A stretch of DNA of 64,000 nucleotides, taken from positions 1 through 64,000 of the forward strand of contig NZ_BAFX01000007.1 of NCBI RefSeq assembly GCF_000308815.1. Reading direction: 5' to 3'. A program made the translations under genes and the position numbers. Below the pieces are notes generated by a model that worked only from the letters and a program-made list of their open reading frames with translations, was not told where the DNA came from and did no database searches. Source of the stretch: Nocardia concava NBRC 100430 (GTDB lineage Bacteria; Actinomycetota; Actinomycetes; Mycobacteriales; Mycobacteriaceae). Shown here piece after piece: positions 41,605 through 50,582 of the stretch (positions are counted from its first letter, which is position 1; each line of letters starts with the position of its first letter).

Positions 41605-42669
41605 TCAGGAGACCAGACCGCGGCCGGTGGTGAGGGGGAGGTCCATGGCGGTCAGCAGGCCGGGCCGGGCGGCGACGACCGCCGGGACGGCGCTGACCAG
41701 GCGGGCGGCGGTGCCGACGATGCCCGCCTCGGCGTGATCGCCGTTGCTGTAGAGCTGGAGGTCGAGGATGTAGTCGGGCTCGCCCTTGACTTCCACTCGG
41801 TAGCAACCCTTTCCGGCCGGTTGCGGCCAGTCCGGGGCCAGGTCGGGATGCAGGCGGGTGGTGTGTTCGAGGGTGAGGATCTCGCGGCCCTTGCTGACGC
41901 CGTGCACCTGGAAGCGCAGGGCGGCGGCGGTGCCCTCGGCGATGGTGTGACTGCCCACCTTCAGCTCGTCGGTGGCGGGAAGCCGCTCGAAATGCTGTGT
42001 GACGGAGTCGAGTTCGATATCGAGGGCGGCGGCGAGCTGCCGGATGACACTGCCCCAGGCGAGGGTGAGGACGCCCGGCTGCAGGAGCAGCGGGAGCTCG
42101 TCCAGCGCGCTGCCGAAGCCCATGATGTCGAACAGGACCTTGGGATTGTCGTAGGTGGAGTAGTCCATCACCTCCGAGCAGATGATCTTGTCGATGCGCT
42201 CGGAGCCGCTGGACAGCAGCAGCGGCAGCCAGTCGTTGGCCCAGCCGGGATCGATGCCGTTGACCCACAGCGAGGCGCCGCCCTCGGTGGCGGCCTCGAT
42301 GATCGGGGCGATGGCCTCGTCGGGCAGGGTGCCGTAGGGGAATTGCAGGAAGACCGGGCTGCTGGAGATGACATTGATGCCGGCGCGCAGGAAGGTCTTC
42401 AGATCCTCCACCGCCTCCATGAGCCGGTCGTCGGCCATGGCGGTGTGGACGATGCAGTCGGGTTTCAGGGCGAGCAGCGCGGCGGCGTCCTGGGTTGCGG
42501 TGACGCCGATTTCGCGGTCGAGACCGGCCAGCTCACCGGCGTCCTTGCCCGCCTTCTCGGCGCTGGAGACCCAGATGCCGACCAGTTCGAGTTCGGGACG
42601 GGCGATGATGGAGCGCAGCGTGCGTCGGCCGACATTGCCTGTGCTCCACTGGACTACGCGATAGGTCAT
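41605..42669 (-). CDS. NAD(P)H-dependent amine dehydrogenase-family oxidoreductase
   Basis: 354 residues. Rossmann start YRVVQWSTGNVGRRTLRSII, then IGVTATQDAAALLALKPDCIVHTAMADDR, as in the dihydrodipicolinate-reductase-like/2,4-diaminopentanoate-dehydrogenase-like proteins common in mycolata. The substrate is not known. ATG at 42667-42669 follows AGGAG. Cotranscribed with the SDR gene upstream (25-base gap). Its 3' end faces the CopC-CopD gene with a 4-base gap. Confidence 0.85.
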   Translation of the reverse strand: MTYRVVQWSTGNVGRRTLRSIIARPELELVGIWVSSAEKAGKDAGELAGLDREIGVTATQDAAALLALKPDCIVHTAMADDRLMEAVEDLKTFLRAGINVISSSPVFLQFPYGTLPDEAIAPIIEAATEGGASLWVNGIDPGWANDWLPLLLSSGSERIDKIICSEVMDYSTYDNPKVLFDIMGFGSALDELPLLLQPGVLTLAWGSVIRQLAAALDIELDSVTQHFERLPATDELKVGSHTIAEGTAAALRFQVHGVSKGREILTLEHTTRLHPDLAPDWPQPAGKGCYRVEVKGEPDYILDLQLYSNGDHAEAGIVGTAARLVSAVPAVVAARPGLLTAMDLPLTTGRGLVS

Positions 42670-42694
42670 GGGAAAGCTCCTGCGGTGCGGTGTA

Positions 42695-43483
42695 TTACAG
42701 GTCCGGGATGGGGAGATCCAGGTTCGGCGAATCGATGCCGCCGTCCACCTCGAGCACCTTGCCGGTGACATAGCCGCCCGCGCGCGAGCTCAGGTAGACG
42801 ATGGCGGCGGCGATCTCCCACGGCTCGCCGAGGCGATGCAGCGGGGTGGCGTCCTCCATCTGCTTCTTGATCTCCGGTTGCTGCGCGACGACTTCCAGCG
42901 CCGAGGTGAGCACCGAGCCGACCGCGATGGCATTGACGCGAATGCGCGGGGACAGATCGGTGGCGGCCAGCCGGGTCCAATGCGCCAGGGCGGCCTTGGC
43001 GGTGCCGTAGGCGAGGAAGCCGCGACCGGCCGAGATGCCCATGCGGGAGGAGATGTTCACGACCGAGCCGCCGTCGTTCTTCAACATGTGCGGCACCGCG
43101 GCCTGGGTCAGGGCGTGCGCGGTGGAGACGTTGAAACGGAATGCCTCTTCGAGGAATTCGGTGCTGGTGGTGAGGAAGGTGTTGGGCATGGTGCCGCCGA
43201 CATTGTTGACCACGATGTCGAGGCGGCCGAGTTCGGCGGCGGCGGTCTCGGCCAGGGCGGTGACGGCGGAGAGGTCCGACAGGTCGGCGGGGACGGTGAC
43301 CGCGCGGCGGCCGAGGGCGCGGATCTTGCCCGCCACCTCGTCGAGCTGGGATTCGGTGCGGGCCGAGATGGCCACGTCCGCACCGGCTTCGGCCAGGGCG
43401 AGGGCGGTGGCGGCGCCGATGCCGCGGCCCGCGCCGGTCACGACGGCCACGCGGCCGTCCAGTCGGAAGGTGTCCAGGATCAT
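42695..43483 (-). CDS. short-chain dehydrogenase/reductase
   Basis: 262 residues, classical [11 protein letters not shown] cofactor loop at about 16-23, NNVGG, catalytic Ser in [16 protein letters not shown] (Tyr/Lys about 159/163), and a C-terminal DGGIDSP. Substrate unknown. ATG at 43481-43483 with AAGGA upstream. Divergent from a TetR regulator that probably controls it. Confidence 0.92.
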   Translation of the reverse strand: MILDTFRLDGRVAVVTGAGRGIGAATALALAEAGADVAISARTESQLDEVAGKIRALGRRAVTVPADLSDLSAVTALAETAAAELGRLDIVVNNVGGTMPNTFLTTSTEFLEEAFRFNVSTAHALTQAAVPHMLKNDGGSVVNISSRMGISAGRGFLAYGTAKAALAHWTRLAATDLSPRIRVNAIAVGSVLTSALEVVAQQPEIKKQMEDATPLHRLGEPWEIAAAIVYLSSRAGGYVTGKVLEVDGGIDSPNLDLPIPDL

Positions 43484-43525
43484 CGCGAATTCAGTCCTTC
43501 TGGGTGACGACAGTCACAAGGAGCT

Positions 43526-43543
43526 TTAAGCAATAATTCTTAA
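43526..43543. promoter_or_regulatory. possible TetR operator
   Basis: An A/T-rich imperfect palindrome TTAAGCAATAATTCTTAA (13 of 18 symmetric positions) in the 101-base gap between the SDR and TetR genes. Confidence 0.35.
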
Positions 43544-43584
43544 CCGTCAAGGATGAGTTCTTTATGCGCTGGTGAACGGCTATC

Positions 43585-44220
43585 GTGCAGGCTGTGGGAG
43601 TTACCGACGCGCGGGAGCGCATCATTCTCGCGGCGGAGCGCTTGATCGCCGAGCGCGGGCAGGCGGTGCCGCTGCGGGATATCGCCGCGGCCGCCGAGCA
43701 GCGGAACAATTCGGCCATCCAGTACCACTTCGGGAATCGCGACGGGCTGATCCTGGCCGTGGTCGAATACCGGCTGGCCACCCTCGAGGTGCGGCGGCTG
43801 GAACTGCTCGCCGAGCAGGCGGGCGCGGGCGCGACCGGAGTGCACGATCTGCTCGAGGCGCTGGTCATTCCCATGCTGGAACTGAGCGACCGGCACGGAA
43901 TCCACTACTACGCACGGTTTCTCGAACAGATCCACACGCATCCGGCGGTCAACGACGCCGCCAATCTGGAGTCCGCGCGGCGCACGTCGGTGCGGGTGAT
44001 CATGCGGCAGCTGGAGCGGGAACTCACCGAGCTGCCGAAACGGTTGCGGTTGCGGCGATTACGGGCGCTGCCGTCGGTGCTGTTCGCACTGCTGGCCGAT
44101 CATGAGCGCGCGGTGGAGGCGGGGCGCGTTACCGCGGGCGACGTGGCGGCCTGGGGGGAGATCGTCGACATGCTCGCCGGGGTGCTGACCGCGCCGGTCG
44201 TCGAACGCTCGGTGCGGTGA
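43585..44220 (+). CDS. TetR-family regulator
   Basis: 211 residues. N-terminal HTH with LIAERGQAVPLRDIAAAAEQRNNSAIQYHFGNRDGLILAVVEYR, the TetR recognition region; C-terminal ligand domain. Likely controls the divergent SDR/dehydrogenase pair. GTG at 43585, with a second GTG at 43594 equally possible. Confidence 0.9.
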   Translation: MQAVGVTDARERIILAAERLIAERGQAVPLRDIAAAAEQRNNSAIQYHFGNRDGLILAVVEYRLATLEVRRLELLAEQAGAGATGVHDLLEALVIPMLELSDRHGIHYYARFLEQIHTHPAVNDAANLESARRTSVRVIMRQLERELTELPKRLRLRRLRALPSVLFALLADHERAVEAGRVTAGDVAAWGEIVDMLAGVLTAPVVERSVR

Positions 44221-44281
44221 GATTCCGCCGGTGCGAAGTTCGGTGCGACCTGGCAGGTGGGCGGTGGTGCCGCTACCGTTG

Positions 44282-44737
44282 ATGGTCGTGGATACCACGG
44301 CAGCGGCACTCGAATCGCCCACTCGCCCGCGGTGGCTCGGCGTCGGGCTGCCGCTGCTCGCGGGTGGCGCGGTCGCCGGTGGGCTGGCGCTGCTGCACTT
44401 CCGGGATCCCCATGTGTCGGGTGCGTACGGGTACTGCCCGTTCTATGAACTGACCGGATGGTGGTGCCCCGGCTGCGGTGGACTGCGCGGGCTGCACAAC
44501 CTCACCGAAGGGCATGTGCTCGACGCCATTCACAGCAATATCCTGTTGCTCCCGCTGACATTGGGCTTCATCGCCTGGTGGGGGACCTGGCTGCTGCGCG
44601 GCTGGCGCGGCAATCCGAAGCCGCCGCGACTACCGCAGGTCCTGCCCAAGTCGGCGATGTGGCTCGCGCTCGCCTTCCTCATTGTCTTCACGGTTGTGCG
44701 GAACACGCCGTGGGGAAGTTGGATAGCGCCGGTTTAG
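44282..44737 (+). CDS. DUF2752 membrane protein
   Basis: 151 residues. CPFYELTGWWCPGCGGLRGLHNLTEG is the family signature (cysteine pair in WCPGCG), with three or four hydrophobic helices around it. Function unknown. ATG at 44282; GTG at 44288 also fits. Confidence 0.85.
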   Translation: MVVDTTAAALESPTRPRWLGVGLPLLAGGAVAGGLALLHFRDPHVSGAYGYCPFYELTGWWCPGCGGLRGLHNLTEGHVLDAIHSNILLLPLTLGFIAWWGTWLLRGWRGNPKPPRLPQVLPKSAMWLALAFLIVFTVVRNTPWGSWIAPV

Positions 44738-44755
44738 GCGGGGCATGCTCAGCAC

Positions 44756-44941
44756 ATGAGCTCACTCAAGGAACGCGTGCGCGAGAAGCTGGTTCGTCAG
44801 CTGTCCGAGGACGGGCCCCCGGATCCGGATCAGGACGACACCCGGCAGGTCTCGGTCCAGGACGACCTGGACCTGCTGGATGCCGTGGCCGATGACGATC
44901 CGCTGATCGAAGAGCTCGCGGCGCGATACCTGGTGGCGTAG
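44756..44941 (+). CDS. small acidic hypothetical protein
   Basis: 61 residues, unrecognised. Basic first 15 residues, then acidic (DPDQDD, DDLDLLDAVADDD). ATG at 44756, 18 bases after the DUF2752 stop. Convergent with the desulfurase-like gene. Confidence 0.6.
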   Translation: MSSLKERVREKLVRQLSEDGPPDPDQDDTRQVSVQDDLDLLDAVADDDPLIEELAARYLVA

Positions 44942-44942
44942 C

Positions 44943-46256
44943 TCAGAATCCGCAGGGCGCGGCGCCCTCGGCCGAACTGCCGAACGGACGGGTCTCGGGA
45001 ACCGGGTTCCAATGTCCTTCGGTGCGGGCGTAATTCCAGGTCGGGCCCTTTACGACCAGGGTGGCGACGGCGTCGATCAGACGGTCGACGTCGGCGGCCG
45101 TGGTGCCCAGGCCGATGCTGGCGCGCAGAGCGGCGTCGACGCCGAGGCGGGACAGCAGCGGGTGGGCGCAGAAGCGGCCGTCGCGCACGCCGATGCCGTG
45201 CTCGGCGGAGAGGTAGGCGGCGACCTGGCCGGGCTCGAAGCCGTCGATGGTGAAGGCGACGATGCCGACGGCGTCGGTGCTGTCGCGGAAGATGCGCAGG
45301 AAGTTCACGCCCGGAACGGTTTTCAGGCCGTAGCGCAGGCGGTGGGTCAGGTACTGCTCGTGCTCGACGACGGTGGTCTCGTCCAGCTCGGCGAGGGCAT
45401 CGCAGGCGGCGGCCAGGGCGGCCACGCCCAGCACGTTCGGTGAACCGGCCTCGTGCCGCTGCGGCGCCGGGGCCCAGTCGACGCCGTCGGTGGTGACCGA
45501 GCGGACCGCGCCGCCGCCGGCCAGGTAGGGCTCGGCCGCGTCCAGCCAATCGCGGCGGCCGACCAGGACGCCCGCGCCGAACGGGGCGTAGGCCTTGTGG
45601 CCGGAGAAGGCCAGGTAGTCGATGCCGGTGGTGCGCAGATCGATACGGCGGTGCGGGGCCAGCTGGGCGGCGTCCACCAGGATGCGGGTGCCGCACTGGT
45701 GCGCGATCCAGGCCAGCCGCTCCAGCGGCAGCAGTTCGCCGGTCACATTGGACGCGCCCGTGACCGCCAGCAGCGCAGCGGGTTTCGAGCACAGCTCGGC
45801 GACCAAGCGCTGAATGGTCTCCTCGATGGTGTCGGCGACCGGCACCATCCGGCGGCCGTTGCGGGTCCAGGGCAGGAAGTTGGCGTGGTGCTCGACATCC
45901 AGCACCACGGTGTCGCCGGGGACGCACGAGGCCAGCAGGTTCAGCGAGTCGGTGGTGTTGCGGGTGAAGACCACGACCTGGTCGTCGGCCGCGTTCAGGA
46001 ACCGGGCGACCGAACCGCGGGCCAACTCGTAGCAGTCGGTGGAGACCCGGGAGGCGTAGCCCGCGCCGCGGTGCACGCTGGCGTAGAACGGCAGCAGCTC
46101 GGCGACCCGATCGGTGACCTGCTTCAACGCGGGTGCGCTGGCGGCGTAGTCGAAGTTGGCGTAGCCGATCGTCCCGCCCTGGACCAGCGGCACCCGCAGG
46201 TCACAGCCGGAAACGGTGGCGAGGGGGGCACAGGTCTGTTCGGCGAATGCGGTCAT
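44943..46256 (-). CDS. cysteine desulfurase-like aminotransferase class V protein
   Basis: 437 residues, fold-type I PLP enzyme of the SufS/Csd branch. PLP aspartate in ILVDAAQLAPHRRID, Schiff-base lysine in FSGHKAYAPFGAG, and RDGRFCAHPLL matching the active-site cysteine loop of cysteine desulfurases. The product should release sulfur from cysteine or a related selenium/sulfur amino acid. ATG at 46254-46256 (a GTG one codon upstream also fits). A SAM riboswitch lies in its leader, so expression should fall when SAM is high. Confidence 0.88.
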   Translation of the reverse strand: MTAFAEQTCAPLATVSGCDLRVPLVQGGTIGYANFDYAASAPALKQVTDRVAELLPFYASVHRGAGYASRVSTDCYELARGSVARFLNAADDQVVVFTRNTTDSLNLLASCVPGDTVVLDVEHHANFLPWTRNGRRMVPVADTIEETIQRLVAELCSKPAALLAVTGASNVTGELLPLERLAWIAHQCGTRILVDAAQLAPHRRIDLRTTGIDYLAFSGHKAYAPFGAGVLVGRRDWLDAAEPYLAGGGAVRSVTTDGVDWAPAPQRHEAGSPNVLGVAALAAACDALAELDETTVVEHEQYLTHRLRYGLKTVPGVNFLRIFRDSTDAVGIVAFTIDGFEPGQVAAYLSAEHGIGVRDGRFCAHPLLSRLGVDAALRASIGLGTTAADVDRLIDAVATLVVKGPTWNYARTEGHWNPVPETRPFGSSAEGAAPCGF

Positions 46257-46636
46257 CACGAAATCCCATCGGGTTCATGGACACGCGATCGAAGAAAGGG
46301 GTCGATCGAGAGTCCGCGCTTGCCGCACCCGGTCGGGCGTCGGCCCGGTCGTCACCCGGAGCACCCCACCGCGGAGGAGGGTTGCCGACCAGCTAGCCGG
46401 GGCTTGACGCTGGTACTCATGACCTGATTTGAGAGGTTGGCAGATCGGCCCGGTGGTTGTCAACCCCGGCCCGGGGTGTGACGAACGGCACGGGTGTCCC
46501 GGAAAAATCATCCGAAAGTTGGATCGGGTGGGCCGCAAAGTTCGAATCGCGAGATCGTTGCTGAGGCGTACGGTTGGAGGGAAAGTTAGGGTAGCCAAAG
46601 TGGGGTGCCCCGGAGTTGACCACGAGGAGCGCGACC
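46257..46636. other. divergent region between the desulfurase-like gene and heme oxygenase
   Basis: 380 bases without a gene. The minus-strand leader (46257-46430) contains the SAM riboswitch. The rest holds the two promoters, which I cannot place. TTAGGGTAGCC at 46586-46596 has weak likeness to an iron-regulator box. Confidence 0.6.
46330..46427 (-). ncRNA. SAM-I/SAM-IV type riboswitch
   Basis: Read on the minus strand, the leader has GGTCATGAG, then CAGC...GCTG enclosing GCCCCGGC, then GGCAACCCTCC, CGCGGTGGGGTGC and CCGGGTGACGACC, which closes the first stem with GGTC. This order and these words are the conserved core of the S-adenosylmethionine riboswitch in its actinobacterial SAM-IV form. 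A further hairpin (GGGCCGACGCCC) follows. It ends about 70 bases before the desulfurase-like start and should control that gene. Confidence 0.9.
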
Positions 46637-47296
46637 ATGTTGGACACCGGCACCCCGTTCTCGACGCTCATTCGCACCGCGACCGAGCAGCAGCACAACG
46701 AGGCGGAGCACTCGACCTTCATGCGCGACATGCTCACCGGGCAGCTCGGCGTCGACGCCTTCAATCGGTACACCGGCCAGCTCTGGTTCGTCTACGAGGC
46801 GCTCGAAAAGCATTCCGCCGCACTGGCTTCCGATCCGGTCGCGGGCCCCTTCGTCAAGCCCGAACTGGCGCGGCTGGCCTCGCTGGAGGCCGACCTGGCC
46901 TACCTCGGCGGTGCGAACTGGCGCGACGAGCTGACCCCGCTGCCCTCCACCGCCGCCTACGCCGCGCGCATCGAGGAGTGTGCGAGCGAATGGCCCGCCG
47001 GTTACGTCGTGCACCACTACACCCGCTACCTGGGCGATCTCTCGGGCGGCCAGGTCATTCGCGGCACTGCCGAGAAGCTGTGGGACCTGCCCAAGAAGGG
47101 TGACGGGGTGCGGTTCTACGTCTTCGAGGACATCTCCAATCCGGCCGCGTTCAAGCGCGAGTACCGCGAGAGCCTGGACCGGCTTCCCATCGACGGTTCC
47201 GAGGTCGATCGCGTGCTCGACGAGGCGCGACTGGCGTTCACGATGAACACCGATCTGTTCCGTGAACTGGGTCTGGAATTCAGCGCGCGGAACTGA
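46637..47296 (+). CDS. heme oxygenase (biliverdin-producing)
   Basis: 219 residues, HmuO/HO family. Proximal heme ligand in TATEQQHNEAEHSTFM (His about 20) and the distal helix GDLSGGQVI with its glycines. It degrades heme to biliverdin, CO and iron, for iron acquisition. ATG at 46637 follows GAGGAGCG. Confidence 0.93.
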   Translation: MLDTGTPFSTLIRTATEQQHNEAEHSTFMRDMLTGQLGVDAFNRYTGQLWFVYEALEKHSAALASDPVAGPFVKPELARLASLEADLAYLGGANWRDELTPLPSTAAYAARIEECASEWPAGYVVHHYTRYLGDLSGGQVIRGTAEKLWDLPKKGDGVRFYVFEDISNPAAFKREYRESLDRLPIDGSEVDRVLDEARLAFTMNTDLFRELGLEFSARN

Positions 47297-47447
47297 AAAC
47301 CCTCAGCCCAGACGGCCGTCGGTCCCGTTCATCAGGCGGGTCGGCGGCCTTCGCCGTGCCGATGCGTGCCGTCGGCCCTGTTCGTCGGGGGCAGGGTCGG
47401 CGGCATCACCCCTTGCATGAGTCTGATCCGTGCGTTGCCATGGACGT

Positions 47448-48083
47448 ATGAGTTTTCCGCTGCTGATGAGTTTCATCGGGTTGTGTGTGCTGCTGGCGCT
47501 CACGCCCGGCCCGGATACCTTTCTGGTACTGCGGTTTTCGATGGGCGGATCGCGACCCGGGATCGCGGCGGCCATCGGGTCGGCGTTCGGCGGGATCGTG
47601 TGGGCGACCGTGGTCGCGGCGGGGGTGGCGGCGCTGCTGGAGCAGTCGGCGACCGCGTATCGCACGCTGAAGGTGATCGGCGGAATCTACCTGTTGTACT
47701 TGGGGATTCGGGCGCTGATCGACCATCGGCGGGCGCGGTTGGCCGATGCCGAGGCGGAAGTCGAGCTGGCGCAGGGCAAGCCCGCCACAGTTCGCTCGGC
47801 GTTCGCTGCGGGATTGCTGTCGTGCATCTTCAATCCGAAGGTCGGATTGTTCTATCTCGCCGTGCTGCCGCAGTTCCTGAACCACGTGACTTTCGCGAAC
47901 ACGCTCACGCTCGGTGCGATCGAATCCACCATCGCCGCAATCGAAATGATCCTGCTGGCGGTGGCGGCCGCGCGGGCGGTGGCGCTGTTGAAGCGGCCGA
48001 AGATCCGCTCCGGGCTGGAACAGGCGAGCGCGGGGATTCTGGCGGCGCTGGGCATCGGCACCGCGGGTTCGGCGGTCGCCTAG
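47448..48083 (+). CDS. LysE/RhtB-family exporter
   Basis: 211 residues, six-helix amino-acid exporter. The N-terminal LLALTPGPDTFLVLR is the family motif. It has the usual LIDHRRARLADAEAEV cytoplasmic loop. Substrate unknown. ATG at 47448. Convergent with the flavin reductase gene (3-base gap). Confidence 0.9.
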   Translation: MSFPLLMSFIGLCVLLALTPGPDTFLVLRFSMGGSRPGIAAAIGSAFGGIVWATVVAAGVAALLEQSATAYRTLKVIGGIYLLYLGIRALIDHRRARLADAEAEVELAQGKPATVRSAFAAGLLSCIFNPKVGLFYLAVLPQFLNHVTFANTLTLGAIESTIAAIEMILLAVAAARAVALLKRPKIRSGLEQASAGILAALGIGTAGSAVA

Positions 48084-48086
48084 CAG

Positions 48087-48635
48087 TCAGTCGGCGATCT
48101 CGGCGCGGTGGTACGCGCCGTTGTAATAGACCAGCGGGCCGACCGCGGGGGAGTTCTCGGTGTTGTCGTGCACCTGGGTGACCAGGCCGATGACGAGGGT
48201 GTGATCGCCGATCGGGATCAACTGGTGGACCGTGGCGCGCACCCAGATGGGGGTGCCGTGCAGGACGGGCTCGCCGGTGCCGAGCTCGGTCCAGAGCGAC
48301 CGGTCGGTGAAGCGCTCCTCGGCGGACCGGCTGAAGCGCTGCGCCAGATGCTTCTGATGCTCGCCCAGGAAGTGCACGACCATGGATTCGGCCCGCAGCA
48401 TCCCCTCCAGGCTGGAGGAGGTCTCGGCGATATTGAACGAGATGAGCGGCGGCTGCGCCGAGAGCGAGGCGAACGAGGTGGCGGTGAAGCCGACCGGACC
48501 GCTCTCGGAGTTCAGCGTGACGATGGTGACGCCCGCCGGATAGTGCCGCATGGCGGCGCGATACTGCTGCGCGGTTATGCCGCTCAGGTCGTCGGGCACG
48601 TGTAGCTCGGTGCCGGGCGTCGGTGAATCACTCAC
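48087..48635 (-). CDS. flavin reductase-domain protein
   Basis: 182 residues of the FMN-binding split-barrel flavin reductase family: [38 protein letters not shown] is the typical start. It would supply reduced flavin to a partner monooxygenase or act alone. GTG at 48633-48635. No monooxygenase is adjacent. Confidence 0.88.
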   Translation of the reverse strand: MSDSPTPGTELHVPDDLSGITAQQYRAAMRHYPAGVTIVTLNSESGPVGFTATSFASLSAQPPLISFNIAETSSSLEGMLRAESMVVHFLGEHQKHLAQRFSRSAEERFTDRSLWTELGTGEPVLHGTPIWVRATVHQLIPIGDHTLVIGLVTQVHDNTENSPAVGPLVYYNGAYHRAEIAD

Positions 48636-48702
48636 GTGAGGAACCTACGTGGTCGAGCGCCCGGTTATTCCGCGCTGTTGGAAATCGCTCAGGCGACCCG
48701 GC

Positions 48703-49176
48703 TCAATCGACGTCGATGGCCAGCCCCGCCGTGATCCGCACCAGCTCTCCGAAGGTGGTGCGGAACAGCGTGTTCGGATGCCCGGCCGCCGCCCACAGCT
48801 CCCGATGCTGGGCCAGCGCGTTGTCGATGAAGGTGGGCAGATTGGTGGGATGCCCGAGCGGGGCGACGCCGCCGATGGGCTGCCCGGTCACCTCGCGGAC
48901 CATAGCCGCGGGTGCGCGGGACAGGGTGCCCTCGAGTCGCTGCCCGGTGCGGCCCAGGTCAACCTGGTGCGCACCGGACACGAGTAACAGCACCGGATCG
49001 TCGTCGAGCAGGAAGACCAGCGATTTGGTGATGGCCCCGACGGTCACGCCGAGGGCCTCGGCCGCTTCCTGCGCCGTATGGGTGGGAGTGGGCTGAGTGA
49101 TGATCACACCGTGATGGCCGCGCGCTATCAAAGTATCGGAGACCTTCGACGCGACCGGTGGCAGCGACCTGCGCAT
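48703..49176 (-). CDS. YbaK/EbsC-family editing protein
   Basis: 157 residues, YbaK/ProX fold. Contains QEAAEALGVTVGAITKSLVFLLDDDPVLLLVSGAHQVDL and GQPIGGVAPLGHP, the family motif around the conserved lysine and GGxxPxG. Likely hydrolyses mischarged Cys- or Ala-tRNA(Pro). ATG at 49174-49176. Confidence 0.9.
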   Translation of the reverse strand: MRRSLPPVASKVSDTLIARGHHGVIITQPTPTHTAQEAAEALGVTVGAITKSLVFLLDDDPVLLLVSGAHQVDLGRTGQRLEGTLSRAPAAMVREVTGQPIGGVAPLGHPTNLPTFIDNALAQHRELWAAAGHPNTLFRTTFGELVRITAGLAIDVD

Positions 49177-49216
49177 GGCAACCAGGGTAGAGCGATTGCG
49201 GTGAATGTGCGGGGGA

Positions 49217-49537
49217 TCAGTAGTCGGGGTAGCCCTCCTCGGGGCCGAGCAACTCGACCAGGCGGGCGCGCACGATCGGGGCCAACTCGGGGACACCGTG
49301 CCGCGAAACGGCCTGGTGCGCACAGGAATCGAAGACCCGTTCCAGATCCACCGCGGAGAGCGCGTGCAGCTCCGCGACGGCGGCCGTGAGCAGTGCTTCG
49401 TGGCCGGGATACGGGCGGCCGTCGGCGATCTTCTGGGCCCAGGTGACATTGCAGCAACAGGCGTACAGGGCGTGGATGGCGCGGCGGCGGGAGAGGGAAT
49501 TGAAGCGGTCGAGGCCGATTCCGTGATGCATCAACAT
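49217..49537 (-). CDS. short OHCU-decarboxylase-like protein
   Basis: 106 residues. GLDRFNSLSRRRAIHALYACCCNVTWAQKIADGRPYPGHEALL resembles the N-terminal half of the ureidoimidazoline (OHCU) decarboxylase family of urate degradation. The family usually has about 160 residues and an HPRIG motif; here the comparable place is DSCAHQAVSRHG and the protein is shorter. Catalysis is doubtful. ATG at 49535-49537 follows TGAGG. No urate gene is near. Confidence 0.7.
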   Translation of the reverse strand: MLMHHGIGLDRFNSLSRRRAIHALYACCCNVTWAQKIADGRPYPGHEALLTAAVAELHALSAVDLERVFDSCAHQAVSRHGVPELAPIVRARLVELLGPEEGYPDY

Positions 49538-49683
49538 CGTGACCTCACAAACGAGAGGAACAGAATGTGCTGAGGCTCTGATCGTCCGTCCGAAACGGTC
49601 CGGAAGGGACTGGGACACAGCAGATTTAGCACAGGATTAACACCGGCCTGCCGGGCCGCCCGCACCCCCGATACGCTGGACCG

Positions 49684-50505
49684 ATGACCGAATGGAAGGC
49701 TTTCGAGGTCGAAAGCAAGGACCACATCGCCCAGGTGACGCTCACCGGTCCCGGCAAGGGCAATGCCATGGGCCCCGACTTCTGGCGTGAGCTGCCGCTC
49801 GTCTTCGGCGAACTCGACGCCGACCCGGAAGTGCGGGCCATCGTGCTCACCGGTTCCGGCAAGCACTTCTCCTACGGCCTGGACCTGCCGGCCATGAGCC
49901 CGCTGTTCGGTCCGCTGCTGGCCGACAAGGCGCTGGCCGGGCCGCGCACCGACTTCCTCAAGCACGTGCGCAGCATGCAGGACTCGGTCACCGCGGTCGC
50001 CGACTGCGTCAAGCCGGTCATCGCGGCCATCTCCGGCTGGTGCATCGGCGGCGGGCTGGACCTGATCGCCGCCGCGGATGTCCGGCTGGCCAGCGCGGAC
50101 GCGAAATTCAGCCTGCGCGAGGCCAAGGTGGCGATCGTCGCCGACATCGGTTCGCTGCACCGGCTGCCCGGGATCATCGGCGAGGGCCATGTGCGCGAGC
50201 TCGCCTACACCGGCAAGGACATCGACGCGGCACGGGCCGAGAAGATCGGACTCGTCAACGACGTGTTCGAGGATCAGGCGGCCGTGCTCGACGCCGCGCA
50301 CGCCATGGCTCGTGAGATCGCGGCCAACCCGCCGCTGGTCGTGCAGGGCATCAAGGATGTGCTGGACCAGCCCAAGCGCGGGAAGATCGCGGACGGGCTG
50401 CGGTACGTGTCGGCCTGGAACTCCGCGTTCCTGCCGTCCGAGGACCTCACCGAGGCGATCACGGCGGTCTTCGAGAAGCGCGCCCCGGAGTTCAAGGGCA
50501 AGTAG
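49684..50505 (+). CDS. crotonase / enoyl-CoA hydratase family protein
   Basis: 273 residues. Crotonase fold with oxyanion-hole segments GKHFSYGLDL and ISGWCIGGGLDLIAAADVR, and VAIVADIGSLHRLPGIIGEG with the acidic residue position occupied by Asp as in dienoyl-CoA isomerases. Acts on acyl-CoA substrates, hydratase or isomerase. ATG at 49684; upstream ribosome binding site is not strong. Confidence 0.9.
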   Translation: MTEWKAFEVESKDHIAQVTLTGPGKGNAMGPDFWRELPLVFGELDADPEVRAIVLTGSGKHFSYGLDLPAMSPLFGPLLADKALAGPRTDFLKHVRSMQDSVTAVADCVKPVIAAISGWCIGGGLDLIAAADVRLASADAKFSLREAKVAIVADIGSLHRLPGIIGEGHVRELAYTGKDIDAARAEKIGLVNDVFEDQAAVLDAAHAMAREIAANPPLVVQGIKDVLDQPKRGKIADGLRYVSAWNSAFLPSEDLTEAITAVFEKRAPEFKGK

Positions 50506-50582
50506 CCCCTTCGGTTTCGGCCGAAAAAGGATTACGCACCTCCGGTTCCCGGCCTATCGTTGGGCGGGGCTGGAGGTTTTCC

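Noticed and set aside
46586..46596. IdeR/DtxR-type iron box before heme oxygenase
   Set aside because: TTAGGGTAGCC matches only about 11 of 19 consensus positions, too weak to call.
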